From: Mycobacterium sp. UM_CSW
GTDB lineage: Bacteria > Actinomycetota > Actinomycetes > Mycobacteriales > Mycobacteriaceae
Assembly (NCBI RefSeq): GCF_000455205.1
Contig: NZ_AUWQ01000042.1
Coordinates: forward strand, 1 to 57,199
Length of the DNA: 57,199 bases
Reading direction: 5' to 3'
Under the pieces are notes generated by a model. It made no database searches. It was not told the origin of the DNA and worked only from the letters and a program-made list of their open reading frames with translations. The position numbers and the translations under genes are program-made. Of this stretch, positions 34,512-42,632 are shown one piece after another. The number at the start of each line of letters is the position of its first letter. The stretch's first letter is position 1.

Positions 34512-36626
34512 ATGGCGGCTGCGCCGACGAAAACCCATTGCCCGTACTGTTCGTTGCAGTGCGGGATCACGCTCGATCTGTCCGGGGGACCCTCAAAGCC
34601 GCCCGTGCTTGCGCCACAACGCGACTTTCCCACTAATCGCGGCGGGTTGTGCGCGAAAGGCTGGACCGCGGCCGAGCTGCTCGGTCACCCGGAACGGCTG
34701 ACCCGGCCGCTGATTCGCGACGGGCGCGATGCCCCGCTGCGCGAGGCGACCTGGAACGAGGCACTGGAACGGATCGTCGCGGCCTTCCAGAAGACGCAAC
34801 GGGATCACGGCCCCGACGCGGTCGGATGTTTCGGCGGCGGCGGCCTGACAAACGAAAAGGCCTACCAGCTCGGCAAGTTCGCGCGGGTCGCGCTGCGCAC
34901 CTCGGCGATCGACTACAACGGCCGGTTCTGCATGTCCTCGGCGGCCGCGGCGTCGAACAGGTCGTTCGGCATCGACCGTGGGTTGCCCTTCCCGCTCGCC
35001 GACATCGCCGGTGCCGATGTCATCCTCCTCGTCGGCGGCAACCCCGCCGAAACGCTGCCCCCGGCGATGCAATATTTCGATGCGGGCCGCGCCCGCGGCG
35101 CAAAGCACATCGTCGTCGACCCGCGCCGCACCGCCACCGCCGGTCGCGCCGACCTTCACCTGCAGCCCGTCCCCGGAACCGACCTGGCCCTGGCCAACGG
35201 AATGCTCAATGTCATTGCCCGCGAGGGGCTTATCGACCACGAATATGTCGCCGAGCGGACCACCGGATTCGAGGCGGTGCGCCGCGCGGTGCGGCTGTAC
35301 TGGCCCGATCGGGTGGAACGGATCACCGGCGTGCCCGAGAACGACATCGTGGCAGCGGCGCGGATGCTGGCCGGGGCCGATCGGGCGATGATCCTGACCG
35401 CGCGTGGGGCCGAGCAACACAGCTCGGGCACCGACACGGTACAGGCTTTCATCAATCTCGCCCTGGCGCTGGGATTGCCGGGCCGCCCGTACAGCGGATT
35501 CGCGACGATCACGGGCCAGGGCAATGGCCAAGGCGGCCGTGAACACGGGCAAAAATGTGACCAGTTGCCCGGCTACCGCCGGCTCGACGACGCCGTCGCG
35601 CGCGCCCACGTCGCGCGGGTATGGGGTGTCAACCCGGCCGACCTACCGTCGTCCGGGCAGTCGGCCTACGAGATGCTCAGCGGCATCGGCGCTCCGGCTG
35701 GGGTGCGCGCGCTGTGGGTGCTGGCCTCCAACATCGTTGTCTCGGCGCCGAACTCGCTGCATGTTGCCGAGAGGCTGAGCAAGCTCGACTTCCTGGTGGT
35801 GTCCGACATCTTTCTGTCTGAGACCGCGGCGCTGGCGGATGTGGTGTTACCCACGACGCAGTGGGCCGAAGAGTCGGGGACCATGACCAACCTGGAGGGC
35901 CGGGTGATCTTGCGTCGCGCGGCTCTTACGCCGCCCGACGAGGCGCGCAGCGACCTCGACGTGATGGCCGATCTGGCGAAGCGCCTAGGGGTACACGGAT
36001 TCTCGGCGGAGCCGCAGGAGGTCTTCGGGGAGCTGACCCGCGCGAGCCAGGGCGGAAAGGCCGACTACCGGGGGATCAGCTACGAACGGATCGCCTCCGA
36101 CAACGGCGTGTTCTGGCCCTGCCCGTCGCCGCTGTACCCCGACACCCCGCGGCTGTTCGTCGAGGACTTCCCGACACAAGACCGCCGGGCCCGCTTTTAT
36201 CCCGTCGAGCAACGCGGCGCCGCCGAGGCCCCGGATGACGAATTCCCGTACTACCTCACCACCGGCCGCGTGTTGAGTCAGTACCAATCCGGGGCCCAAA
36301 CGCGCAGGGTCGCACAGCTTGCCGAGGCCGAGCCCGAGCCGGTGGTCGAGATGCACCCGACATTGGGCAGCCGGGTCGGCATCGGCAGCGGCGGCAAGGT
36401 GCGGCTGCGGACGCGCCGGGGCGAGGTCGTGATGACGGCACGGCTAAACGACGGCATTCGCCCGGACACCGTGTTCGCGCCCTTCCACTGGGGCGGCGCG
36501 GCGGGCATCAACCGGCTAACCAACCCGGCGCTCGACCCGCATTCGCGGATGCCCTCGTTCAAAGTCTGCGCGGTCTCGGTGTCCAACGCCGAAGTATTCG
36601 ATACACCGGAAGGAGATGAGACATGA
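34512..36626 (+). CDS. Assimilatory nitrate reductase, molybdopterin catalytic subunit
   Basis: A 704-residue Mo-bis-MGD enzyme of the NarB/NasA group that reduces nitrate to nitrite in the cytoplasm. The [4Fe-4S] ligands are C10, C13, C17 and C47, with the Lys after the last Cys (CAKG) typical of this group. Moco-binding segments include GGNPAETLPPAMQYFD, VVDPRRTATA and the terminal TTGRVLSQYQSGAQTRR domain. There is no C-terminal BFD-like domain and no Tat signal. NirB and NirD downstream fix the pathway. It overlaps the next gene by ATGA. Confidence 0.9.
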   Translation: MAAAPTKTHCPYCSLQCGITLDLSGGPSKPPVLAPQRDFPTNRGGLCAKGWTAAELLGHPERLTRPLIRDGRDAPLREATWNEALERIVAAFQKTQRDHGPDAVGCFGGGGLTNEKAYQLGKFARVALRTSAIDYNGRFCMSSAAAASNRSFGIDRGLPFPLADIAGADVILLVGGNPAETLPPAMQYFDAGRARGAKHIVVDPRRTATAGRADLHLQPVPGTDLALANGMLNVIAREGLIDHEYVAERTTGFEAVRRAVRLYWPDRVERITGVPENDIVAAARMLAGADRAMILTARGAEQHSSGTDTVQAFINLALALGLPGRPYSGFATITGQGNGQGGREHGQKCDQLPGYRRLDDAVARAHVARVWGVNPADLPSSGQSAYEMLSGIGAPAGVRALWVLASNIVVSAPNSLHVAERLSKLDFLVVSDIFLSETAALADVVLPTTQWAEESGTMTNLEGRVILRRAALTPPDEARSDLDVMADLAKRLGVHGFSAEPQEVFGELTRASQGGKADYRGISYERIASDNGVFWPCPSPLYPDTPRLFVEDFPTQDRRARFYPVEQRGAAEAPDDEFPYYLTTGRVLSQYQSGAQTRRVAQLAEAEPEPVVEMHPTLGSRVGIGSGGKVRLRTRRGEVVMTARLNDGIRPDTVFAPFHWGGAAGINRLTNPALDPHSRMPSFKVCAVSVSNAEVFDTPEGDET

Positions 36627-36976
36627 GTGATGGCAGCACCCCTCGATTCCTGCAGGGAGCGTTCACCTTCGACGGCAAGGGGTACGAGTCGCCGTCCCTG
36701 CTGGACGCGTCGCTGCGCTACGTCGTGCCGGCCGGGGCGATCACCCAGCCGGTCTACTTCCGCGGCGGCAACAGCACCGACGAGCTGGTAACCATCGTGC
36801 TGATGCGCGACGGCGCGCCGATGCGCTACTTCCCCATCGGGGCCAAGGACGCCGTGCACGTGCCGCTTCGGGTCGTCGAAGACCTGATCGTCGACACCGT
36901 CGTCGAGGTGTTCGTCGCGGCCCCCGACGGGCTGAGCGGCACCGTCTTCGTCGACATCGGCCTCGTCGAAATCTAG
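36623..36976 (+). CDS. Conserved protein of unknown function in the nitrate operon
   Basis: A 117-residue protein without Cys, signal peptide or membrane segment. The sequence suggests a beta-rich fold (DASLRYVVPAGAITQPVYFR, ELVTIVLMRDGAPMRYFPI, VVEDLIVDTVVEVFVAAP, ending VFVDIGLVEI). I do not recognise the family. It overlaps the nitrate reductase stop (ATGA at 36623-36626) and is 18 bp ahead of nirB, so it is made with both enzymes. A structural subunit or chaperone of the Moco enzyme, or a regulator, would fit; an iron-sulfur electron carrier would not, as it lacks Cys. Confidence 0.75.
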   Translation: MSDGSTPRFLQGAFTFDGKGYESPSLLDASLRYVVPAGAITQPVYFRGGNSTDELVTIVLMRDGAPMRYFPIGAKDAVHVPLRVVEDLIVDTVVEVFVAAPDGLSGTVFVDIGLVEI

Positions 36977-36994
36977 AGCGCGACAGGGGGAGTC

Positions 36995-39514
36995 ATGACC
37001 ACACTGGCCCAACCCGAAACCAACGGCCACCGCCCCGCCGCCCTGGCCAGCCTGGTGGTGGTCGGCAATGGGATGGCCGGCGCGCGTGCGCTGGAGGAGA
37101 TCCTCGCGCGCGGCGGCGCAGAGCGCTTCGCCATCACCGTGTTCGGGGACGAGCCCTACGGCAACTACAACCGGATCCTGCTGTCCAACGTGTTAGCCGG
37201 TTCCGATGACGCCGGGGAGATCTACCTCAACCCGCTGGACTGGTACGCCGAGAACAACATCGACCTGCGAGCCGGGGTGCGGGTGGTGCGCATCGATCCG
37301 TTCGCGCACCTGGTGCACGCCGACGACGGCACGACGGTGCGCTACGACAAGCTGCTCCTGGCCACCGGCAGCCGGGCGTTCTTCCCGCCGGTCGACGGCA
37401 TCTGGCAAGACAACAAGACGCTGGCGCCGGGCGTGTTCGGGTTCCGGACGATCGACGATTGCCGCGCGATGATCCGGTTCGCCGAAGGGCGAAGCAGGGC
37501 AGCGGTTATCGGCGGCGGGCTGCTCGGCCTGGAGGCCGCGCGGGGCCTGCAGAACCGTGGGCTGCGGGTCGGCGTCGTGCAGGGCGGCCCCGCGTTGATG
37601 AACGCCCAGCTCGACGATCAGGGCAGCGCCATCCTGCGGCGCCTGGTAGAGGCGCTGGGCATCGAGGTGCACACCGGCAAGCGGACGGTAAGGATGCTGA
37701 CCGAAGGCGGCCTGCCGTCGGCCATCGAATTCGACGACGGCAGCACGCTGCCGTGCGACATGCTGGTGATGGCGGCCGGCATCCGGCCCAACGTCGGGCT
37801 GGCCATGCGCGCCGGCCTGACGGTGGAACGCGCCATCGTCGTCGACGACCACATGCGCTCGGTCGACGACGACGACATCTACGTCGTGGGCGAGTGCGCG
37901 CAGCACCGGGGACAGGTCTACGGCCTGGTCGCGCCGCTGTGGGAACAGGCCGCCGTGCTGGCCGACCACTTGACCGGCACCAATCCCACTGCGGCATACC
38001 ACGGTTCACGCACCGCCACCAAGCTGAAGGTCGCCGGCGTCGACGTGGCGGCGATGGGGGTGAAGACGCCCGAACGCGACGACGACGAATTCGTCCAGTA
38101 CTCCGAACCCAGGCGCGGGGTGTACAAGACCGTGGTGGTGCGCGACGACAAGCTGATCGGCGCCACGCTGGTCGGCGACGTCAGCAAGGTGGCATTCCTT
38201 ATGCAGGCCTTCGACCGCCGGCTTCCGCTGCCGCCCGAGCGGGTCTCGCTGATGTTCGACCTCGGCACACCGGACGCGGCCACGGGCGCCGCGGAATTGT
38301 CGGACGATGCCCAGGTGTGCAACTGCAATGGGGTGAGCAAGGCCGCAATCGTCCGCTGCGTCAAGGACGGCCAGGCCTCGGTCGAAGGCGTCATGTCGGC
38401 GACCCGCGCGGGCAAGGGCTGCGGGTCGTGCAAGGGCTTGGTCGCCCAGGTCGTCGAGTGGGCGGCGTCCGAAACCGGGGTCACGGTTTCCCAAGGCGCG
38501 GAGGCCAATTGGTACGTGCCGGGCATCCCCTACGAAAAGCCCGAGCTGATGAGCAAGATCCGCGAACTCGAGCTGCACTCGGTGGCCTCGGTGTTCGCCG
38601 CCCTGGCGCCGGAGGGTCGTGAGGACGCCGGCTCGAAGATGGCGCTAGCGTCGTTGCTGCACATGATGTGGGGCGACGAGTTCGTCGACGAACATGACGG
38701 CCGGTTCATCAACGACCGCGTGCACGCCAACATCCAGCGCGACGGCACCTTTTCGGTGGTGCCGCAGCTCAAGGGCGGCGTGACGAACTCCGAGCAGTTG
38801 CGCAAGATCGCCGACGTGGCCGACAAGTACCAGATCCCGATGATCAAGCTCACCGGCGGCCAACGCATCGATCTGCTCGGGGTGCGCAAGGAGGACCTGC
38901 CGTCGGTGTGGGCCGACCTCGGGATGCCGTCGGGGTACGCGTACGGCAAGAGCTTCCGGACCGTGAAAACCTGTGTGGGAAGCGACTTCTGCCGCTATGG
39001 TCTGGGTGACTCGACGGCATTGGGGATCGCGATCGAGGAGCGCTTCCAGGGCATCCCCAGTCCGGCCAAGATGAAGTTGGCGGTGACCGGGTGCCCGCGC
39101 AACTGCGCCGAGGCGCTGTGCAAGGACCTGGGCGTCGTCGCCATCGACGGCGGCCAATGGCAGATCTACGTCGGCGGGGCCGCCGGCGCGCACGTCCGCA
39201 AGGGCGACCTGCTGGCGACCGTCGACACCCCGGAAGAGGTCATCGCGCTCACGGGCCGGTTCCTGCAGTACTACCGGGAGAACGCCGGCTGGCTCGAACG
39301 CACGTACACGTTCGTGCCGCGACTGGGCATCGAACGGATCCGGCAGGTGGTGGTCGAGGACAGCGACGGGATCGGCGCCGGCCTCGACGCGCGCATGCAG
39401 AAATCGGTCGATTCCTACCGTGACCCGTGGAGCGAGAGCCGAAACTCTCCCGCGCCCAACCAGTTCCGGTCGTCCCTCCCGCTGATCCCGCTGCCACAGG
39501 TGCCGGTGCGATGA
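36995..39514 (+). CDS. nirB: NAD(P)H nitrite reductase large subunit NirB
   Basis: Reduces nitrite to ammonium in the cytoplasm, 839 residues. Order: FAD/NAD(P)-binding domains (VVGNGMAGARALEEIL at about residue 22; AAVIGGGLLGLEAARG; VGECAQHRGQVYGL), a BFD-like [2Fe-2S] domain (CNCNGVSKAAIVRCV ... CGSCKGLV), and the sirohaem/[4Fe-4S] domain with TCVGSDFCRYG and GCPRNCAEALC. GGGGG before the ATG is a good ribosome binding site. It is followed by nirD with an ATGA overlap. In M. tuberculosis nirBD is at Rv0252-0253. Confidence 0.96.
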   Translation: MTTLAQPETNGHRPAALASLVVVGNGMAGARALEEILARGGAERFAITVFGDEPYGNYNRILLSNVLAGSDDAGEIYLNPLDWYAENNIDLRAGVRVVRIDPFAHLVHADDGTTVRYDKLLLATGSRAFFPPVDGIWQDNKTLAPGVFGFRTIDDCRAMIRFAEGRSRAAVIGGGLLGLEAARGLQNRGLRVGVVQGGPALMNAQLDDQGSAILRRLVEALGIEVHTGKRTVRMLTEGGLPSAIEFDDGSTLPCDMLVMAAGIRPNVGLAMRAGLTVERAIVVDDHMRSVDDDDIYVVGECAQHRGQVYGLVAPLWEQAAVLADHLTGTNPTAAYHGSRTATKLKVAGVDVAAMGVKTPERDDDEFVQYSEPRRGVYKTVVVRDDKLIGATLVGDVSKVAFLMQAFDRRLPLPPERVSLMFDLGTPDAATGAAELSDDAQVCNCNGVSKAAIVRCVKDGQASVEGVMSATRAGKGCGSCKGLVAQVVEWAASETGVTVSQGAEANWYVPGIPYEKPELMSKIRELELHSVASVFAALAPEGREDAGSKMALASLLHMMWGDEFVDEHDGRFINDRVHANIQRDGTFSVVPQLKGGVTNSEQLRKIADVADKYQIPMIKLTGGQRIDLLGVRKEDLPSVWADLGMPSGYAYGKSFRTVKTCVGSDFCRYGLGDSTALGIAIEERFQGIPSPAKMKLAVTGCPRNCAEALCKDLGVVAIDGGQWQIYVGGAAGAHVRKGDLLATVDTPEEVIALTGRFLQYYRENAGWLERTYTFVPRLGIERIRQVVVEDSDGIGAGLDARMQKSVDSYRDPWSESRNSPAPNQFRSSLPLIPLPQVPVR

Positions 39515-39870
39515 CCGAGGTGACGTTGGGCGACGTGGACGACATCCCGGTGGGCGGGGGCCGCGCCTACGCGGTGGAGGGCCGCCAGATCGCCGTCTTC
39601 CGCCTGCGCGACGGCTCGCTGCGGGCGATCGACGCCGTGTGCCCGCACCGCGGGGGCCCGCTGGCCGACGGGCTCAGCGACGCCCGGGTCGTCATCTGCC
39701 CATTGCACGGGTTTACCTACGACCTCGCCACGGGGGAGGAGGTCGGCAACGGCGGTGCGGGGGTCACGGCGTATCCCGTGCGCGCCGACGACGCCGGGAC
39801 CATCCACCTGCGCATGGACGGCGCCCCCGGCCGGCCACCGCAGTGCAGCGCGCCGGGCGCACGACTCTAG
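39511..39870 (+). CDS. nirD: Nitrite reductase small subunit NirD (Rieske type)
   Basis: A 119-residue Rieske-fold partner of NirB. CPHRGG (C44, H46) and CPLHGF (C63, H66) give the Cys2His2 ligands of a [2Fe-2S] cluster. In many bacterial NirD proteins these residues are lost; here all four are kept. The ATG overlaps the nirB stop, so both subunits are made together. A gap of 214 bp follows in which nothing definite was found. Confidence 0.93.
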   Translation: MTEVTLGDVDDIPVGGGRAYAVEGRQIAVFRLRDGSLRAIDAVCPHRGGPLADGLSDARVVICPLHGFTYDLATGEEVGNGGAGVTAYPVRADDAGTIHLRMDGAPGRPPQCSAPGARL

Positions 39871-40084
39871 ATTCGACACCCATCCGAGCGATCCTCGGCA
39901 CCGAATAACCCGCGTGAACCATTCGGCCCGGTCGATGGCGCGGCCCGGCGTGCGCGCGGTTAGCCGGGCGCGGATCGGGGTATCGATCCGGTTGATCGAA
40001 ACGCTGGCGTATCTGAAAAAACATCCCCCACCGGGGCCGAGGCGCGTCCGGGCCGCCCGGTCGCGACGATGCGAGAGGCGTGAC

Positions 40085-40738
40085 ATGCTGGGGCATCTTT
40101 ACGATCGGGCGCTCGGTGGCGAGAGGTGTTGGGTCCGGCACGAGGACGGCGAGGTTCGCCCGCTGCCGGCGCACCGATGGCTGGGTGAGCGATGTCCCGG
40201 CGCCGCGCCGCGTGACGCCTTCGACGACGTCTTCGACGAGGCGGTGACGCAGATGTGCACCGGACCGACGATCGAGCTGGGATGCGGGCCGGGGCGGTTG
40301 GTGGCCAAACTCATCCGGCGGGGAATACCCGCGCTCGGCATCGATCGGTCCGCGACGGCGATCCGGCTGGCGGGACGCGGCGGCGCGCCCGCGCTGCTGG
40401 GCGACGTGTTCGCGCCGCTACCCGGAACGGGTTGCTGGCAGACGGTTTTGCTCGTCGACGGCAACGTCGGCCTCGGCGGCGACCCGCGACGGATCCTGGT
40501 GCGTGCCGCCGAGCTGCTCGGCCGCGGCGGGCGCTGCGTGGCCGAGTTCGAGCCCGGCGCCGTCGGGGTCCGCCCACGCTGGGTGCGCCTGGAGACCGAC
40601 AGCGACGTGGGCCCCTGGTTCCGGTGGGCGACGGTCGGTGTCGACAGCGCCGCCACGCTGGCCGCGCAGGCCGGCCTGACGCTGACCGGCGTCCGGCTGA
40701 TCGGCGGCCGGGTCATCGCGAACCTGGCCGCCCTATGA
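40085..40738 (+). CDS. Class I SAM-dependent methyltransferase
   Basis: A 217-residue protein with the SAM motif IELGCGPGRLVAKLI, the acidic strand-2 end GIDRSATAI, VLLVDGNVGLGGDP as motif III and a C-terminal GGRVIANL. ATG 40085 is used; the frame is open upstream (a GTG at 39914 is possible), but the added part is basic and shows no domain. The stop overlaps the start of the next gene (ATGA at 40735-40738), so it is tied to the Rv0218-like oxidoreductase. The substrate is unknown. Confidence 0.8.
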   Translation: MLGHLYDRALGGERCWVRHEDGEVRPLPAHRWLGERCPGAAPRDAFDDVFDEAVTQMCTGPTIELGCGPGRLVAKLIRRGIPALGIDRSATAIRLAGRGGAPALLGDVFAPLPGTGCWQTVLLVDGNVGLGGDPRRILVRAAELLGRGGRCVAEFEPGAVGVRPRWVRLETDSDVGPWFRWATVGVDSAATLAAQAGLTLTGVRLIGGRVIANLAAL

Positions 40739-42024
40739 GCGACTACGGGTTTCCCGGCGGGCTGTGGCGCGCGCTGGACCGGCATCCACCGCCGGGCGCG
40801 GAGCGCCTCGGCCGGTTCCGGAGCCCGCTGCGCGGCCCGTGGCTGACGTCGGTATTCGGGCTGGTGCTGCTGATCGCCCTGCCGATCGTCATCCTCACCG
40901 GGCTGCTGTCCTACATCGCCTACGGGCCGCGGCTCGGTCAGGCGATCCCCGCCGACGTCGGCTGGCTGCGCCTGCCAGTATTCGACTGGCCCACGCGGCC
41001 GTCGTGGCTGTACCGGCTGACCCAGGGCCTGCACGTGGGGCTGGGGCTGCTGATCATCCCGGTGGTGCTGGCCAAGCTGTGGTCGGTGATCCCGCGGCTG
41101 TTCGCCTGGCCGCCGGCCCGCTCGATAGCCCAACTGCTGGAACGGTTGTCGCTGCTGATGCTGGTCGGCGGGGTGTTGTTCGAGATCGTCACCGGCGTGC
41201 TGAACATCCAGTACGACTACATCTTCGGGTTCAGCTTCTACGACGCCCACTACTTCGGGGCGTGGGTCTTCATCGCCGGGTTCCTGATGCATATCACGCT
41301 CAAGATCCCGCGCATGATCACCGGGTTGCGATCGCTGTCGCTGCGAGAAGTGTTGCGCACCAACCGAAGCGACACCCGCCCGGAACCGCCCGATCCCGAC
41401 GGCCTGGTGGCGGCCGACCCGGCCGAACCGACGATGAGCCGGCGAGGTGCGCTGGCGCTGGTCGGCTCCGGGGTGGCGCTCGTCGGCGTGCTGACGGCCG
41501 GTCAGACCCTTGGCGGGGCCTCCCGCGGTGCGGCCCTACTGGTGCCGCGCGGTCGGGGCAACGACTTCCCGGTCAACAAGACCGCCGCCGCCGCGGGCAT
41601 CTCGCCCGAAAGCGTCGGCGCGACTTGGCGATTGGTCCTGCGCAGCGGGGCCTCGGTGGTGGTGCTGGACCGGGATGCGCTGGCCGGGATGGCGCAACAC
41701 ACCGCGCGGCTTCCGATCGCATGCGTCGAGGGCTGGTCGACCGTGCAGACCTGGACCGGGGTCCGGCTGGCCGAGCTGGCCCGATTCGTCGGGGTGCCCG
41801 TCGCACGCTCGGCGCTGGTGACCTCGCTGCAACGGGGCGGCGCGTTCGGCGCGGCGACGTTGCAGCCCAACCAGGTTCGCGACCCCGACGCCCTGCTGGC
41901 GCTGCGGGTCAACGGCGCCGACCTGTCACTGGATCACGGATACCCGGCGCGGATCATCGTGCCGGCGCTGCCGGGAGTGCACAACACCAAATGGGTGGCC
42001 TCCATCGAGTTCGAGCCGAGCTGA
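40735..42024 (+). CDS. Membrane cytochrome b / sulfite oxidase-like molybdoenzyme fusion (Rv0218-like)
   Basis: A 429-residue protein. Residues 1-205 hold four hydrophobic helices with several His residues (H100, H172, H186) that could bind b-type haem, like a cytochrome b561 / YedZ-type partner. A twin-Arg-like segment (SRRGALALVGSG, about 235-246) and a hydrophobic stretch follow. The C-terminal part is a sulfite oxidase-type Moco domain, with the Mo ligand Cys probably C330 (PIACVEGWSTVQTW). Electrons likely pass from the quinol pool or to it; the substrate is unknown. Confidence 0.82.
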   Translation: MSDYGFPGGLWRALDRHPPPGAERLGRFRSPLRGPWLTSVFGLVLLIALPIVILTGLLSYIAYGPRLGQAIPADVGWLRLPVFDWPTRPSWLYRLTQGLHVGLGLLIIPVVLAKLWSVIPRLFAWPPARSIAQLLERLSLLMLVGGVLFEIVTGVLNIQYDYIFGFSFYDAHYFGAWVFIAGFLMHITLKIPRMITGLRSLSLREVLRTNRSDTRPEPPDPDGLVAADPAEPTMSRRGALALVGSGVALVGVLTAGQTLGGASRGAALLVPRGRGNDFPVNKTAAAAGISPESVGATWRLVLRSGASVVVLDRDALAGMAQHTARLPIACVEGWSTVQTWTGVRLAELARFVGVPVARSALVTSLQRGGAFGAATLQPNQVRDPDALLALRVNGADLSLDHGYPARIIVPALPGVHNTKWVASIEFEPS

Positions 42025-42025
42025 G

Positions 42026-42523
42026 ATGTCCGGATTCTCGCGACGTTTCGGGGCGATCTACGGATCCGGCCCGTTGCACCTGCTGACGATGCTGTCCGGG
42101 TTCGCGCTGCTCGGCTACGTCCTCGCCACCTTCAAGCCGGCGACGCTGTGGAATTCCGGCACCTGGTGGCAGTCGATCGCCGTCTGGCTGGCGGCCGCCG
42201 TGATCGCCCACGACCTGTTGCTGTTCCCGCTCTATGCGCTGGCCGACCGGGCGCTGTTCGCGCGGGCGCCGCGTCAGCCAAACATCAGCGCCCGCAACCA
42301 CATTCGGATCCCCGCGCTGGGGGCGGGGCTGACGCTGCTGATCTTCCTGCCGGGCATCATCGAGCAGGGCGCCCCGACCTACCGCGCTGCCACCGGGCAG
42401 ACCCAGCAGCCGTTTCTGGGCAGGTGGCTGCTGCTCACCGCGGCGATGTTCGCGGTGAGCGCGATTTGCTATGCAACGCGACTCGCGGTGGCACGTCGGC
42501 GCGTCACCGGCAAACCGAAATAG
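42026..42523 (+). CDS. Small integral membrane protein (Rv0219-like)
   Basis: A 165-residue protein with four predicted membrane helices (about 19-35, 49-69, 95-113, 133-150). A conserved-looking segment with HDLLLFPLYALADR carries a His in the second helix. It begins one base after the molybdoenzyme stop, so it is in that operon and may be its membrane partner. Function is unknown. Confidence 0.78.
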   Translation: MSGFSRRFGAIYGSGPLHLLTMLSGFALLGYVLATFKPATLWNSGTWWQSIAVWLAAAVIAHDLLLFPLYALADRALFARAPRQPNISARNHIRIPALGAGLTLLIFLPGIIEQGAPTYRAATGQTQQPFLGRWLLLTAAMFAVSAICYATRLAVARRRVTGKPK

Positions 42524-42588
42524 CCGGCAGTAAAGGGCAAAATGGGTCAGCAGCAAACTGTGCGCCGGCCGGACCGCGCTGTCTAACG

Positions 42589-42602
42589 GAAACGTCAGTT
42601 TC
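42589..42602. promoter_or_regulatory. Short palindrome upstream of lipC
   Basis: GAAAC-GTCA-GTTTC, five exact pairs per arm, 30 bp before the lipC start. It could be an operator, but arms this short also occur by chance. Confidence 0.25.
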
Positions 42603-42632
42603 AGCCGTCCGCCCGGGGGTACAGTCCGTTAC

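Noticed and set aside
39755-40084. N-terminal extension of the methyltransferase before ATG 40085
   Set aside because: It overlaps nirD, is basic and Arg-rich and shows no domain; the SAM fold is complete from 40085.
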